A stretch of DNA of 64,000 nucleotides. Source: Pleurodeles waltl (taxonomy: Eukaryota > Chordata > Amphibia > Caudata > Salamandridae). The DNA lies in NCBI RefSeq assembly GCF_031143425.1, contig NC_090441.1, forward strand, positions 225,986,928-226,050,927. Direction: 5' to 3'. The notes beneath the pieces are model-generated. The model did no database searches, was not told where the DNA came from, and worked only from the letters and a program-made list of their open reading frames with translations. The position numbers and the translations under genes are program-made. This document shows, in pieces, positions 11,234-23,388 of the stretch (its first letter is position 1; each line of letters opens with the position of its first letter).

Positions 11234-11316
11234 ATGGAGCCGGAATTAAAATTTCTACCGGCCCTTGTATTCCTACTCATCTACGAAGATCAACACCGGC
11301 GCCGGCGAAGACAACG
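11234..11316 (+). other. candidate first coding exon near H2 terminus
   Basis: An ATG in a strong context (GACACCATGG) opens 27 codons: a hydrophobic stretch (FLPALVFLLIY) followed by HRRRRRQR. It runs straight into a consensus donor (GTGAGT at 11317). A short hydrophobic-plus-arginine start is common in Harbinger transposases. No downstream exon in this orientation is visible before 12082. It may be a leftover exon of a different Harbinger subfamily. Confidence 0.35.
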
Positions 11317-11902
11317 GTGAGTACTGCACCTACGACATAGGGGAGGGGGTAGGCAAAAGTCAGGGACACACACATGCAACACCCCCACCCCCACCCTCGC
11401 ATATTACAACACACACACCAATGCATTTAGAAACATCACAGTAACAACCCACAACCACCTCGGAAGAATGCAAAGACAAAACGAAATCAGTTCAAACATT
11501 GTAATGTATCAATATACATGTCTCAAATATATACAGATATATTATAAAATAATTCAAAAGTATATACATTACGAGAAGTAGTGCAGATATGCACATATCA
11601 ATGTCCGTGCACCACTAGTCCAAAAATGCATGGGCGAGGCCCACACAAGATACCTGTCCACAAACGGAGAGAACACTGCCGGGGCATCAGAGAGAAATAC
11701 AACAGGCACCTCAGGGGGAAGGGGAGGAGGGGGCACCTCAGCCAGATTACAGCACCACGCCACATCCACGACGAGGGCTCCATGCCCATTGATGTATCCT
11801 GGGGAGTGCAAAGCCACAGTCTCTCAAGTCTCTACAGTGGGTGGGTTGCCCACTGGACCATCCTAGGGAGTGCAAAGCCACAGTCTCTCAAGCAGATAAC
11901 AG
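11317..11902. other. H2 non-coding stretch
   Basis: Intron-like AC-rich and AT-rich sequence, then GC-rich sequence. No frame here could be matched to a known Harbinger protein; the minus-strand frame at 11569-11817 (proline-rich) is too short to support. Confidence 0.4.
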
Positions 11903-12082
11903 CCTCCACTGGTTCTGGAGGGGGACTGGTGCCCAGAGTGCTTCATCCTGTGAAGGACAGACAGAGTGGATGGATCTCTCCACTGGTTCTGGAGGGGGAC
12001 TGGTGCCCAGAGTGCTTCATCCTGTGAAGGACAGACTGAGTGGATGGATCTCTCCACTGGTTCTGGAGGGGGACTGGTGCCC
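11903..12082. repeat. 74-bp tandem repeat, 2.4 units, cut by solo LTR
   Basis: CACTGGTTCTGGAGGGGGAC recurs at 11907, 11981 and 12055. The third unit stops at GGTGCCC, where the solo LTR begins, and continues after it (TGCCCAGACTAG at 15078), as expected if the LTR landed in the array. Confidence 0.85.
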
Positions 12083-15077
12083 TGTAGGAGGCTGGACTGG
12101 CTTGTAGTGAGTACCAAGGGGTACTTGCACCTTGCACCAGGCCCAGTTATCCCTTATTAGTGTATAGGGTGTCTAGCAGCTTAGGCTGATAGATAATGGT
12201 AGCTTAGCAGAGCAGCTTAGGCTGAACTAGGAGACGTGTGAAGCTACTACAGTACCACTTAGTGTCATATGCACAATATCATAAGAAAACACAATACACA
12301 GTTATACTAAAAATAAAGGTACTTTATTTTTATGACAATATGCCAAAGTATCTTAGAGTGTACCCTCAGTGAGAGGATAGGAAATATACACAAGATATAT
12401 ATACACAATAGTAAAAATATGCAGTATAGTCTTAGAAAACAGTGCAAACAATGTATAGTTACAATAGGATGCAATGGGGAAACATAGGGATAGGGGCAAC
12501 ACAAACCATATACTCCAAAAGTGGAATGCGAATCACGAATGGACCCCAAACCTATGTGACCTTGTAGAGGGTCGCTGGGACTATTAGAAAATAGTGAGAG
12601 TTAGAAAAATAACCCTCCCCAAGACCCTGAAAAGTGAGTGCAAAGTGCACTAAAGTTCCCCTAAGGACAAAATAGTCGAGTTAGAGGGAAAATGCAAGGA
12701 AAACACAAATCAGCAATGCAACAACGATGGATTCCTGACTGAGGGTACCTGTGGAACAAGGGGACCAAGTCCAAAAGTCACAAGCAACTCGGAGATGGGC
12801 AGATGCCCAAGAAATGCCAGCGGTTGGTGCAAAGAAGCTCTTACTAGGCTGAAGAACTGTGAATACTGCAGGAACGACAAGGGCTAGAGACTTTCCCTTT
12901 GGAGGATGGATCCCCCACGCCTTGGAGAGTTGTGCAGAAGTGTTTTCCCGCCGGATGGATGCCAACAAGCCTTGCTACACGCAAATCGTGCGTTTGGCGT
13001 TTTTGGACGCTGCTGGGGCCCAGGAGGGACCAGGAGGTCGCAAATTGGACCTGCAGAGAGAAGGGATGTCGAGCAAGACAAAGAGCCCTCACTGAAGCAG
13101 GTAGCACCCGGAGAAGTGCCAGAAACAGGCACTACGAGGATGCGTGAAACGGTGCTCGCCGAAGTTGCACAAAGGAGTCCCACGTCGCCGGAGACCAACT
13201 TAGAAAGTCGTACAATGCAGGTTAGAGTGCCGTGGACCCAGGCTTGGCTGTGCACGAAGGATTTCCGCCGGAAGTGCACAGGGGCCGGAGTAGCTTGCAA
13301 AGTCGCGGTTCCCAGCAATGCAGCCCAGCGAGGTGAGGCAAGGACTTACCTCCACCAAACTTGGGCTGAAGAGTCACTGGACTGTGGGGGTCACTTGGAC
13401 GGTGTCGCTGGATTCGAGGGACCTCGCTCGTCGTGCTGAGAGGAGACCCAAGGGACCGGTAATGCAGCTTTTTGGTGCCTGCGGTTGCAGGGGGAAGATT
13501 CCGTCGACCCACGGGAGATTTCTTCGGAGCTTCTGGTGCAGAGAGGAGGCAGACTACCCCCACAGCTTGCACAAGCAGGAAAACAGTCGAGAAGGCGGCA
13601 GGATCAGCGTTACAGAGTTGCAGTAGTCGTCTTTGCTACTATGTTGCAGGTTTGCAGGCTTCCAGCGCGGTCAGCGGTCGATTCCTTATCAGAAGGTGAA
13701 GAGGGAGATGCAGAGGAACTCGGCTGAGCTCATGCATTCGTTATCTAAAGTTTCCCCAGAGACAGAGACCCTAAATAGCCAGAAAAGAGGGTTTGGCTAC
13801 CTAGGAGAGAGGAAAGGCTACTCACACCTGAAGGAGCCTATCAGCAGGAGTCTCTGACGTCACCTGGTGGCACTGGCCACTCAGAGCAGTCCAGTGTGCC
13901 AGCAGCACCTCTGTTTCCAAGATGGCAGAGGTCTGGAGCACACTGGAGGAGCTCTGGACACCTCCCACGGGAGGTGCAGGTCAGGGGAGTGGTCACTCCC
14001 CTTTCCTTTGTCCAGTTTCGCGCCAGAGCAGGGGCTAAGGGGTCCCTGAACCGGTGTAGACTGGCTTATGCAGAATTGGGCACATCTGTGCCCAACAAAG
14101 CATTTCCAGAGGCTGGGGGAGGCTACTCCTCCCCTGCCTTCACACCATTTTCCAAAGGGAGAGGGTGTCACACCCTCTCTCAGAGGAAGTTCTTTGTTCT
14201 GCCATCCTGGGCCAGGCCTGGCTGGACCCCAGGAGGGCAGCTGCCTGTCTGAGGGGTTGGCAGCAGCAGCAGCTGCAGTGAAACCCCAGGAAGGGCAGTC
14301 TGGCAGTACCAGGGTCTGTGCTACAGACCACTGGGATCATGGAATTGTACCAACAATGCCAGGATGGCATAGAGGGGGCAATTCCATGATCATAGACATG
14401 TTACATGGCCATATTCGGAGTTACCATGGTGAAGCTACATATAGGTAGTGACCTATATGTAGTGCACGCGTGTAATGGTGTCCCCGCACTCACAAAGTTC
14501 AGTGAATTGGCTCTGAACAATGTGGGGGCACCTTGGCTAGTGCCAGGGTGCCCTCACACTAAGTAACTTTGCACCTAACCTTTACCAGGTAAAGGTTAGA
14601 AATATAGGTGACTTATAAGTTACTTAAGTGCAGTGTAAAATGGCTGTGAAATAACGTGGACGTTATTTCACTCAGGCTGCAGTGGCAGGCCTGTGTAAGA
14701 ATTGTCAGAGCTCCCTATGGGTGGCAAAAGAAATGCTGCAGCCCATAGGGATCTCCTGGAACCCCAATACCCTGGGTACCTCAGTACCATATACTAGGGA
14801 ATTATAAGGGTGTTCCAGTAAGCCAATGTAAATTGGTAAAAATGGTCACTAGCCTGTTAGTGACAATTTGGAAAGAAATGAGAGAGCATAACCACTGAGG
14901 TTCTGATTAGCAGAGCCTCAGTGAGACAGTTAGTCACTACACAGGTAACACATTCAGGCACACTTATGAGCACTGGGGCCCTGGGTTACCAGGGTCCCAG
15001 TGACACATATCCCTAAAACAACATATATACAGTGAAAAATGGGGGTAACATGCCAGGCAAGATGGTACTTTCCTACA
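12083..15077 (-). mobile_element. solo Gmr1-type LTR
   Basis: This 2995-bp LTR lies in reverse orientation. It starts TGTAGGAGGCTGG and ends CTTTCCTACA, the complement of LTRs elsewhere in the window. It is flanked by perfect 5-bp duplications, TGCCC at 12078-12082 and 15078-15082. No internal sequence is present, so the element was reduced by LTR-LTR recombination. It belongs to the subtype with CCTGGTAACCCAGG in U3, as does the 5' LTR of element B. Confidence 0.95.
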
Positions 15078-15082
15078 TGCCC

Positions 15083-15212
15083 AGACTAGATTAGTCTCCC
15101 CGTGACAGTTCCTGTACCGTCACTGTCCCATCTGCACATGGGATAACAATGCTTGATGTGGCGGTCTTTTCCTTCTTCAGCGGTGCTTGCCCTGTTCAGC
15201 GGTGCATGCCCT
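15083..15212. other. H2 fragment between solo LTR and ERV
   Basis: 130 bases of H2. The right half has CAGCGGTGC motifs that belong to the 34-bp minisatellite continuing at 37151 beyond the ERV. Confidence 0.7.
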
Positions 15213-15510
15213 TGTCGCGTGGGCTCTCATTATACTAAATGAGACTACTGGATTTCTAGGCGGCAGGATCATTCACGGTGTGGGGGACTGAGTCTGGCCC
15301 ACGTGGAAGGAACTCTGTCACCCTAAATCCGTTTTTTGCTACGGCTAACTAGCAGTGCCTCATTTCTCCCAAAGGGAAGAGATGATTGGCCAGCCGAGCG
15401 CATGACATCTTTGGAACTTCTCAGGGAAGTCGTGGTCACTCAGATCCAAACCAACTCTCTCATTTACAGTATGATCTCATATACAAATGACAAAAGGCAG
15501 TATATAATGT

Positions 15511-15516
15511 TTTAAT
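15511..15516 (-). promoter_or_regulatory. candidate ERV polyadenylation signal ATTAAA
   Basis: ATTAAA on the minus strand, about 330 bases downstream of the TATA box in the same LTR and also present in the other LTR. It is the best candidate for the R/U5 boundary; no AATAAA was found nearby. Confidence 0.4.
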
Positions 15517-15844
15517 AAAACTACTGCATTTTAGACATTAAGGCGTGAGCCGCAATAACTAGAACCATACAACACAGTAGGATTGAAATAGTCACCAGGA
15601 GAGTAAAACATAAGAATAACGCTATCATGGTGTTTAGCAGTTTCTACTCTCCCTCTGCTAGTTCTATTTCGAGCACCGCATGTTAAGCTTCTAACTTGCC
15701 TTTCTGAATCCCTCGGGAGACATAAACCCTCATACCTGAGCAAAGGCCTGTGATCTGGTTCAGCATCTGCAACGAGGCAGTCAGCGTCTAGTTGTGGTTC
15801 CCTGGTCGGAATCTCCCTCTTGCGTGTATTAGGACAAGGAAGTG

Positions 15845-15852
15845 TTTTTATA
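15845..15852 (-). promoter_or_regulatory. ERV LTR TATA box
   Basis: TATAAAAA on the minus strand, also intact in the 5' LTR at 36779-36786. Transcription would start about 25-30 bases further on, near 15820 and 36755. Confidence 0.55.
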
Positions 15853-16216
15853 ACTAACATGTCAGCGTGATCACAAAATGTCCCTACGCAGGAATGCCAA
15901 AGACTAAACTCCTACCACGTCTATCGGCAATGTACCAGATTGTATCCTTGACTGAAGCACAGAGTGAACAAAAATGTGTTATGGAGAACTCCAGTGCTGA
16001 AGTAGGCTAAACAGTGTGATATGCAATATAAAACAAGGCCGGAGAACTGGCTATTCGAAAAATAACAGTACGAAGCCGAATAAAAAGCATTTAGAGTAAA
16101 GTGCACGGAGGCTCTAAGCTGCGAGCAAAGGAATAAAATACATCCAGGGCAAAATGCACAAAGGCCTAAAGCCTGAAGCTAATGCGAAAAGGATACGTAA
16201 AACTGACCACATTACA

Positions 16217-16226
16217 CCCTCCCCTT
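16217..16226 (-). promoter_or_regulatory. ERV polypurine tract
   Basis: AAGGGGAGGG on the minus strand, immediately before the 3' LTR start. This is the expected position and composition for the plus-strand DNA primer. Confidence 0.75.
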
Positions 16227-16551
16227 GTCGGTAGCAAGTGGTTCTAAGAAAAATAAAAACATGCCCCAGATATGAACAAAACATAAAAAGATACATTTCG
16301 ACAAGGTCAGAGGACAATAAAGACATAAATTTGGGAAGCATGTGACGAAAAAGCCAAATCCAATATAATGTCAATTTTTGCTTCATTGAGAAGAGAGAAA
16401 AAAATATCTAATTGTCAGACAGAAGCAATAGAAAGCAGGAGTTCCTCCACTTCGATATATGTCAATATCGGAAGATCCACGCCAAAAAGTACCATGGAGC
16501 AAGTGTGTTCCAAAGCCCCAAAACCATTCAGGGCGGCACCCCGTGCAGGGC
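16227..16551. other. ERV segment between env and 3' LTR, no accessory gene seen
   Basis: Exogenous foamy viruses carry regulatory genes between env and the LTR. Here there are only about 325 bases, and no frame that could be supported. Confidence 0.5.
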
Positions 16552-19500
16552 CTATGAATGAGACAATACCATCTTCCTCCTGAAGGGAATCTCATAAACT
16601 GCCTCACGAAGCAAATTCAACCGTAGTGCACAAGTCTGGGAATGAGCCATAATCGGGAACATCAACAGATCAGTATCGACCACTGGAGGGTGCTGCAGTG
16701 AAAGACAGAGAGCCAGTGCACGTTCAAACGAGCACCAGAGGCACCGAAACACGGGTTGCACACAATCCAAAACCGTCCGGAATGTCAGAGACCAGTCACA
16801 CTCCAAACGACCCAGGAGTGTTGCTCCAAAATGCTGCATCATGCGTTCACGACACAGCTGCGCTGAAGGAACGCCAACATGGGATCTCGTCGTGGCGGGA
16901 CAGCCAATGCGGAAGAACAGCAGCAAAAGCAAGACTCCAGCCAATAAAGCCAAAGTAATCGGGAAACCCCCAAAAATGCTTCCGAAAATAGAGTGTATAG
17001 CCGAAGGTATTAAACCGAATATGGAAGAGAAGGTGTGAGCAAAACCAACACCAACGGCTTTGAAAAAAATTTGCAATTCCAGTAGTGCTGGATGCATTAA
17101 ATATACGTCCCACAAGTTCACCAAAGTGACTCGGAAAGTTAGTATTCAAAAGGGACTGTATTTCCGCCAATGACCTTGCCACCTGAAGTGCGTAGGTCTC
17201 GCTAGCAGATGTAAGGGCCACATGCTTTTGAAACAATAGAGCCTTTAATCGACTCAACTTGTCGAAATTTACCTTGGAAGTAGCAATATCAGGCCAGATG
17301 TCTGCTACCTCCCTAATTTGAGTGGGGGGAAACAACACATTCCTGCAGCACGTAACGGCCTTGGTGACAACGACGATGTAAAATATTCCGGCACGCATGC
17401 CACAACAGTGTTCGCTGTTAGGACAATGTAACTGCCGTTAGAAAGCACCTGGAAAGTGTTTTTAATAACTGGGACTGGAACTCCCTTCAGATAACAAGCT
17501 AAGTTAGCAATCGAAGCATTACACGCCCGTGCAAGGACAGCTGTTTACAAACCATGGGATGGCTGACAGAAGTTTCGCATTCACTACCGCTAAGAAAAAC
17601 CTCCCTCAAACCATTAATACATTTGTATAGAAAGGGAAGCTCCCACACCTCGTGTATGTAACTGTCTCCCAACCGTTCGTACCTACCCACCAGAATGTGC
17701 TTCAAACAAGAAGTAAATTGCAGAGTGGAGATAGGCAGATTAATAACCCCATGAATCAACCACTCAGCTGACGGAATCTCAGCAACCGTAAAAGGCAGTT
17801 TCTCTAATTTTTCAATATTGAACATAACATACGTCGCTTCCTTTTTAGCCATCAGCTGTTGCTGACGAGTCAAATTAAAGGAAACAAATATCTCCCTGGC
17901 ACGAATGTGCTGCCACGGGACACGACCTGCCTTCAAGGTCTGTAGAGTCCAACCCAGCTGCATGATGGACCTCGTCTGACTCTGCCCATGATATAAAGAA
18001 GACATATCTAGTTTAATAATGTCTATAGCAGAGGAAACAATGGTGTCAATTGTATAAACACGGTCTGAAAGGGTATGTATCCCATTATCCACAACAGACA
18101 AAGCCTGTATCAGATTTTCCTGATCAATTTGTCTCAACCGGGCCGCTGCCTCTTGTTGTGAAAGCTTCCAAATCTCATTATATACTTCATATAAAAACCG
18201 TTTCTTCCGTGGCACCTTTGGTCCTGACAAAAAATCTTGTAAGTCAGTATCATTAGACAGCAACGTGAGATGTGATTTAACTGCATCCAGCGTGGATGAT
18301 TTTAACCATTGCTGACAAAGCTTCCCTACGCTGTATGTAGTTATGATATCAGCATGTTCTGGTGATATATAGCGAGGGTCTGCCCTACTAGTCCTGAACC
18401 CCCCTGAAGAGGTGACAAAACGTTGATGACACTTATTAGTGTCTACGGGCCATAATAACCACCCGCCCGGATGTATCAATGAAGTGTTAAGCATACCATT
18501 CTGGACCCAGTGTGTAAACTCATTAAACGTGGCATTAACATATCGCTGCCAATTGTTCAATTTGGAAGGGACAGGTATACCAGGCAAATTCAACTCTCCA
18601 ATCGTTGCTAAGCCCAAACAGCTAGTCTGTTGTACTGTGTCATTGAGGAAAATCATCTGCACAGGGATAATACATGCCCTAAATAATGTGTCCCTGCCTT
18701 GCATTTGCCAATTTTTCGTTCCCCAGACACTTTTTAAATCAATAGTCTTAAACCAATATTCATACCCCTCAACCGAAAGTTTAGATACAAACAAATTTGA
18801 ATACAGTAATTTAGTATCGGTCAATAACATTTGCTTATTAGCATACGGAGTAACTTTAAAATAGTAAGACTTAGCATTTTGTTGATTACGCCCAGAAAAA
18901 TATGCAAATTTATCATAATACGTTTTAGAACTCCCCTGTGGAGGAGTCGGGCAATGTTCCCATTGCACATAGTCAAATATCGATTTAGGGCTACTCGCTT
19001 TATGAATAAAGTGGTATCCATAATAATTGTAGCAACACATGTCACCATGATTATCCCTAAATAGGTAAGCATCTTCATCGTCATAGATAGTATAATATTG
19101 CAATTCTGTCAGCATAGAATCTACTGTCTTCACATCCCAATCATCAGAAACAATGCCTGGTATAACAATATCATTCATTGATAACTTGAGGACATATGGT
19201 ATTTGAATCAATTCAGTGGGACCATATATACCAAACATTACTTTATCCGCAACAATCCCATCCGGAATCGGTATTGCAGAAATGTTCACATTGGACAAGT
19301 CTCTTCGAACCATATGAGATGAAAAATGTGGTTTCAACACCGTCTCCACGTGCTCAATGTCAGATCGTTCAGGAAGAAAATGACCATGTATTACTTAAAA
19401 AAAAGTAACCACAAATCCCAACCACAAAAAAATAGTCATTACAGCCATAAAAAGCCATAAATAGTTCCAAGGAAAAACAAAATATGTGCGTGTAAGCCAA

Positions 19501-19910
19501 CACAGCAGCTTACGTGGACCCCGCATTGAAGATAGTGAGGACGAGTCTGACACTGCATCAGTAGTGTCGTTGAAGCAGCCAGAGGCAGTTCTTGCAAAAG
19601 GTGCAACCGTGAACAAAGAAGCAGATGGTGGCTCTCGCCTTGGCACGCTATAAACCACATGTTCAGAAACATCAGTAGAACGTACAGCAATTTGATCAAA
19701 AGACTCCAAACTAATCGTTGTCTGTGGAACAATCGCAAGATCATCTTCCACCCTCCCCATGCTCGGAGATGAAACAGCATCGGTGCAAATCACCTGCAGC
19801 TGGACTTCTTCCCCAGTAGTGAGAGGGATTCCCGAACTACTGGGTGTTCCCCTTGGTCTGCTGTGCAGAATCGGCCACATGTTGTAACTTGACATTATCA
19901 ATGGAAACAA
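16552..19910 (-). pseudogene. env: ERV envelope glycoprotein gene, broken
   Basis: The membrane glycoprotein precursor starts at 19910, overlapping the end of pol by about 74 bases in another frame. The first 171 codons end in a hydrophobic segment (about 19466-19398) that resembles a long foamy-type leader anchor. A TAA at 19395 then interrupts the frame, which otherwise continues open to 17499. A basic cleavage motif, RKKR, at 18198-18209 divides surface and transmembrane parts; the surface part is about 570 residues. The C-terminal part needs two frameshifts, one between 17499 and 17398 and one near 17124. It contains a 20-residue membrane span at about 16912-16971. The last stretch after the span is unusually long and may be partly non-coding. 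With these breaks no envelope could be made. Confidence 0.8.
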
Positions 19911-22900
19911 AGCGATTTCCTTTGGACCCGTGCAGCGGCTGTAAAATTACAGTTCTCGTGCCGCTAACCCCTAACACAGGGACTGGTGCTCGATAAGAAG
20001 GACCAAATTCTTTCTTTACTGCGACCTTTTCACGCACTAGATCCCCAATCCTGGGTATGCAACCAGTAGGCGTTACTGGCTCATCCTTAATTCCTGTGGA
20101 GGCAGCACTTGCAGAAGAGTTATCTTCACGGAATTGTTGTAAATCCTGCAAAACAGTGACACGATCATTTATGTCAAAGGGCGTATCTGCCGCCTCCACA
20201 CCAGGACCATCTAGATCAGGAACATACATTTGTGTTCCAAACAGGCACTCATATGAAGTACGACCCCCCAGGGACCTTCTAGGCAAGTTATTAAGTGCTC
20301 TATGTACTCCATACAGGTGGGCTAACCAACTACGACCCGTACCTATAACTCTGGCCGTTAAGGATTGCTTTAAATCACGATTTAAACGCTCCACAACATA
20401 ATTTCCCTTGGGATGAAATGGAGATGACTATTGGAGTTGGACCCCCAACGAAGCCATGGTGTCCCTGAATGCCTTAGAGGCAAAAGCAGGGCCCTGGTCC
20501 GAATGAAAAGTCGCAACTGCAAACGTATCGACAAAGATGCGCAAATCTTTAATAACAGTCAGAGCGTCAGCCGAGCGCTGTGGCCAGACCCACACAAATC
20601 TGGAGCACGAATCTACAGCAACCAAAATATATTTGTATGCACTATCTGGCGTCAGCGGACCACAATGATCCAAGTACACACACTGTAAAGGCTTATTTGA
20701 AATCAGAAGGGGTGTCTGCTGCGGGCGTCTAGCCGTCGAAGCTTTAATTTGTTGACAGACGTCACAACAAAGGACATATTGCTTTTTCTCCTTATAGAGA
20801 TCAGGCCACCAGTAACGAACCTGTAAAAGTGAAATCGTGGCAGCCACACCAGCATGTGCAGATGCCGCCCCCTCATGTGCTGCAGATATTAATTGAGGTC
20901 TCTTAATTTTATTGGGCATTTCACGTACACCAACGCCTGGAATTTTAACAACAGCATTTAGCATACTACCCAAGCAGTAACTATATTTAGAAGGGAATCC
21001 TTTAGGAAATGGCGTGCCATCAGCCGTAGCTTTTATGGCAGCCGAAATCTCTGTGTCTGATTTGGAACTCGAACGAGTCACTGCAGCCACAGTGGCAACT
21101 GCCAATGCCGACTTTGCGGCCTCATCAGCCAAAGTATTTCCAACAACGTGTATCCCAGCGCACTGGTGTCCAAGTGTATGTACAACATGGACTTTAGGAA
21201 GCGTTTCCTTCAGATTCGCAACCTTCCCCCACAGCAATTTGTGTTTAATGGTGTTGCCTTTAGAATCTCTGAACCCATTCAACCTCCAGTAGTGCAAATA
21301 TTCATTGAAAGACTGAACACAGTAGTAGGAGACACAGACCAGCAAGGTTAGTATCGCCGGATCCGCATTTTCCAATGCTAACAATAGAGCTTTGAGCTCA
21401 GCCATCTGTGCTGTACAATCTCCCAAGGTCTGTGTATAAGTATGTCGGGGGCAGAACACTTCCCCTTCCATAGTGCCGCTCACCACCGCACATGCAGCAG
21501 AATACTGTTGTTTAGTCCCAACCGCTGGTTGCGCACAGCCATCGGTATACATGACCACCAGATATTCGTCAATAGGCAATGTGCCAGCGGGAACTGGGTA
21601 CTCCATTTCATATTGAAGAAATTCTTGAGTCTGCAGCTTAGGGTCAAATATGTAATCTACATCAGTGGCTGTCAAAGACGTAGCCCATTGTATCCATCGC
21701 GGGTGTAAAGCTTTCGAATTAGGAACACTCGCTTTCGTAACAGCCTCTAAGGCTGGAATTGGGGAAATGACAATGATGCGTTGGCCCTGGGCAAGAGGTC
21801 GTTCTTTAATAACAGGTATCTGTACTGCAGTGAGAATTTTCTCTGTTTGTTGAAAACGTTGTTCTGCAGCCGAATACAAGTGAGACTTGTATGCTATCGG
21901 GACTGTCTCACCCTCATTAAAGGTGACATAAGTAAATCCAACGGCGCCAGGTATAACCCTGATGACCAGATGTGTTTTATTGTCCTATGTGTGTAAATGC
22001 TTTACCGCTAAGAGATCAGTTTGCAAATCTCGAAGAATATGTGTATGCTCAATCGTCCAAAATCTACTAGAAAAATTCAGGTGAATCAACTCGTATAAGG
22101 GTTTGATACGTGTAGCATAATCAGGAATGTAAGTTCTGCCAAAATTCAGAAACCCCAACAATGACTGGAGCTTCCGAACCGTATTAGGAGGCTGCAATTG
22201 AGCACATTTCTCCAGAAAATGTGGCGCTAAGCTCTTGCCCTCATTCGTCAACTCATATCCCAGGAAAATGACGCTGAGGAAGGCAATCTTTAATTTCTTA
22301 AAATTAAACTTATATCCAATTTCAGCAAACCCCACAACAATGCGTGCTACACGCTTTAGATGTTGCAGAATCTCATCATCCGTCAAATATATGTCATCAA
22401 CATATGATAACGCCTCAGGGTCCACCTCGTGCAGAATTTCAGTTACACAGGCCAAAAATAGCCCTGGGCTATTCTTATACCCCTGAGGCAAATGACAAAA
22501 CGTTTTCTGAGAGCCAAACGCACTGAAACTGGTATAGTCCCGACTTTCGGGCGCTATATTTTGGCAGAAAAATCCATTCGAGATATCTAATGTTGTTTTG
22601 TATTTTTTACGCACAATATTATTCATAAGCGCTGCGCTGTGTGAATTCTGTATTGCATATGTGCGTGTGTGTCCATTTAAGTGTCTGTAATCCACCACTA
22701 TCCTATATGAATGGTCCGGTTTAGCAACTGGAAATAAGGGATTATTCATCGGCGAGACACAGGGTTCTATTACACCCTGGTACTCCAATTGTGTAAGAAT
22801 TTTCCTAACCGATGCCCTTGCCTCAAATTTGATAGGATACTGCGGCTGTGGCTGAGGTTCGCCCTTTATTGGAATTACATGATACGGTGATTGTCTATCC

Positions 22901-23388
22901 CACCCCACGTTATTTCTATATAGGGCGGGGGCCTGTGCTAGAGCCCATGATTCACTATAGGACTCCGCTAGTTCTCTCGGAACAAGTGGTGAGAATGAAG
23001 GTGTAATAACCTCCTCCCCAACCGGACAGTCACAAACATAGTCAGGTGGCCAATCTTGTTCGGCCAGCAGAACGTCATATGATTTTACCACATGGTCCCA
23101 AAAGATGGCGTGTACAATGCGGTCAATGTCTCCTTCTAATTGCAGACTTACTTTCTATACTCTATCAGGGTGAGAGACTCGCATATCTGCTGTTTCAACT
23201 TGTATGAAGTCATCAGTTGCTTTCACCTCCAGATGCTCTAGAAGACTCCGGCAAACTATTGTGACCTCTGCCGCGCTGTCTAACAGCGCTAACGCCCATG
23301 TCTTGTTCGTCAAGAGAACTCTCTTCTTGAGTGGCATGTCTAACTGAGACTTTTTAAATTGTTGCTGTTGTTGGAGTGGTTTCTCTTA
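19837..23388 (-). pseudogene. pol: ERV pol (protease-RT-RNase H-integrase), three stops
   Basis: One frame runs the full length, broken only by TAG at 23155, 21985 and 20428. The protease (about 23330-23160) has LLDSAAE, with Ala where the family usually has Gly. RT has YRIVVDYRHLN, LPQGYKNSPGLF and catalytic YVDD at 22393-22404. RNase H has YTDG near 21540 and AELKALLLAL. The integrase zinc finger is intact (H, H and CDVC between 20890 and 20760). The catalytic residues follow in YLDHCGPL, FHSDQGPAF and, after the third stop, VVERLN. Gag ends at 23389 in the same frame, with tandem stops TAG and TAA. The YVDDIYL motif and the domain order favour foamy or ERV-L affinity. Confidence 0.9.

Larger units (their letters stand above)
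15213..16216 (-). repeat. ERV 3' LTR
   Basis: 1004 bp, matching 36138-37150 apart from about 25 substitutions and a few small indels. On the minus strand it begins TGTAATGTGG and ends CGCGACA. It holds a TATA box and an ATTAAA signal, so U3, R and U5 can be placed approximately. Confidence 0.93.

Noticed and set aside
15531..15860. 109-codon sense ORF in both ERV LTRs, a possible foamy-type accessory gene
   Set aside because: Its ATG is just upstream of the TATA box, so LTR-initiated RNA would not contain it at its 5' end; no similarity to a regulatory protein can be shown.
18821..19084. Small ORFs on both strands inside ERV env
   Set aside because: They overlap the long env frame, which has family features; these have none.
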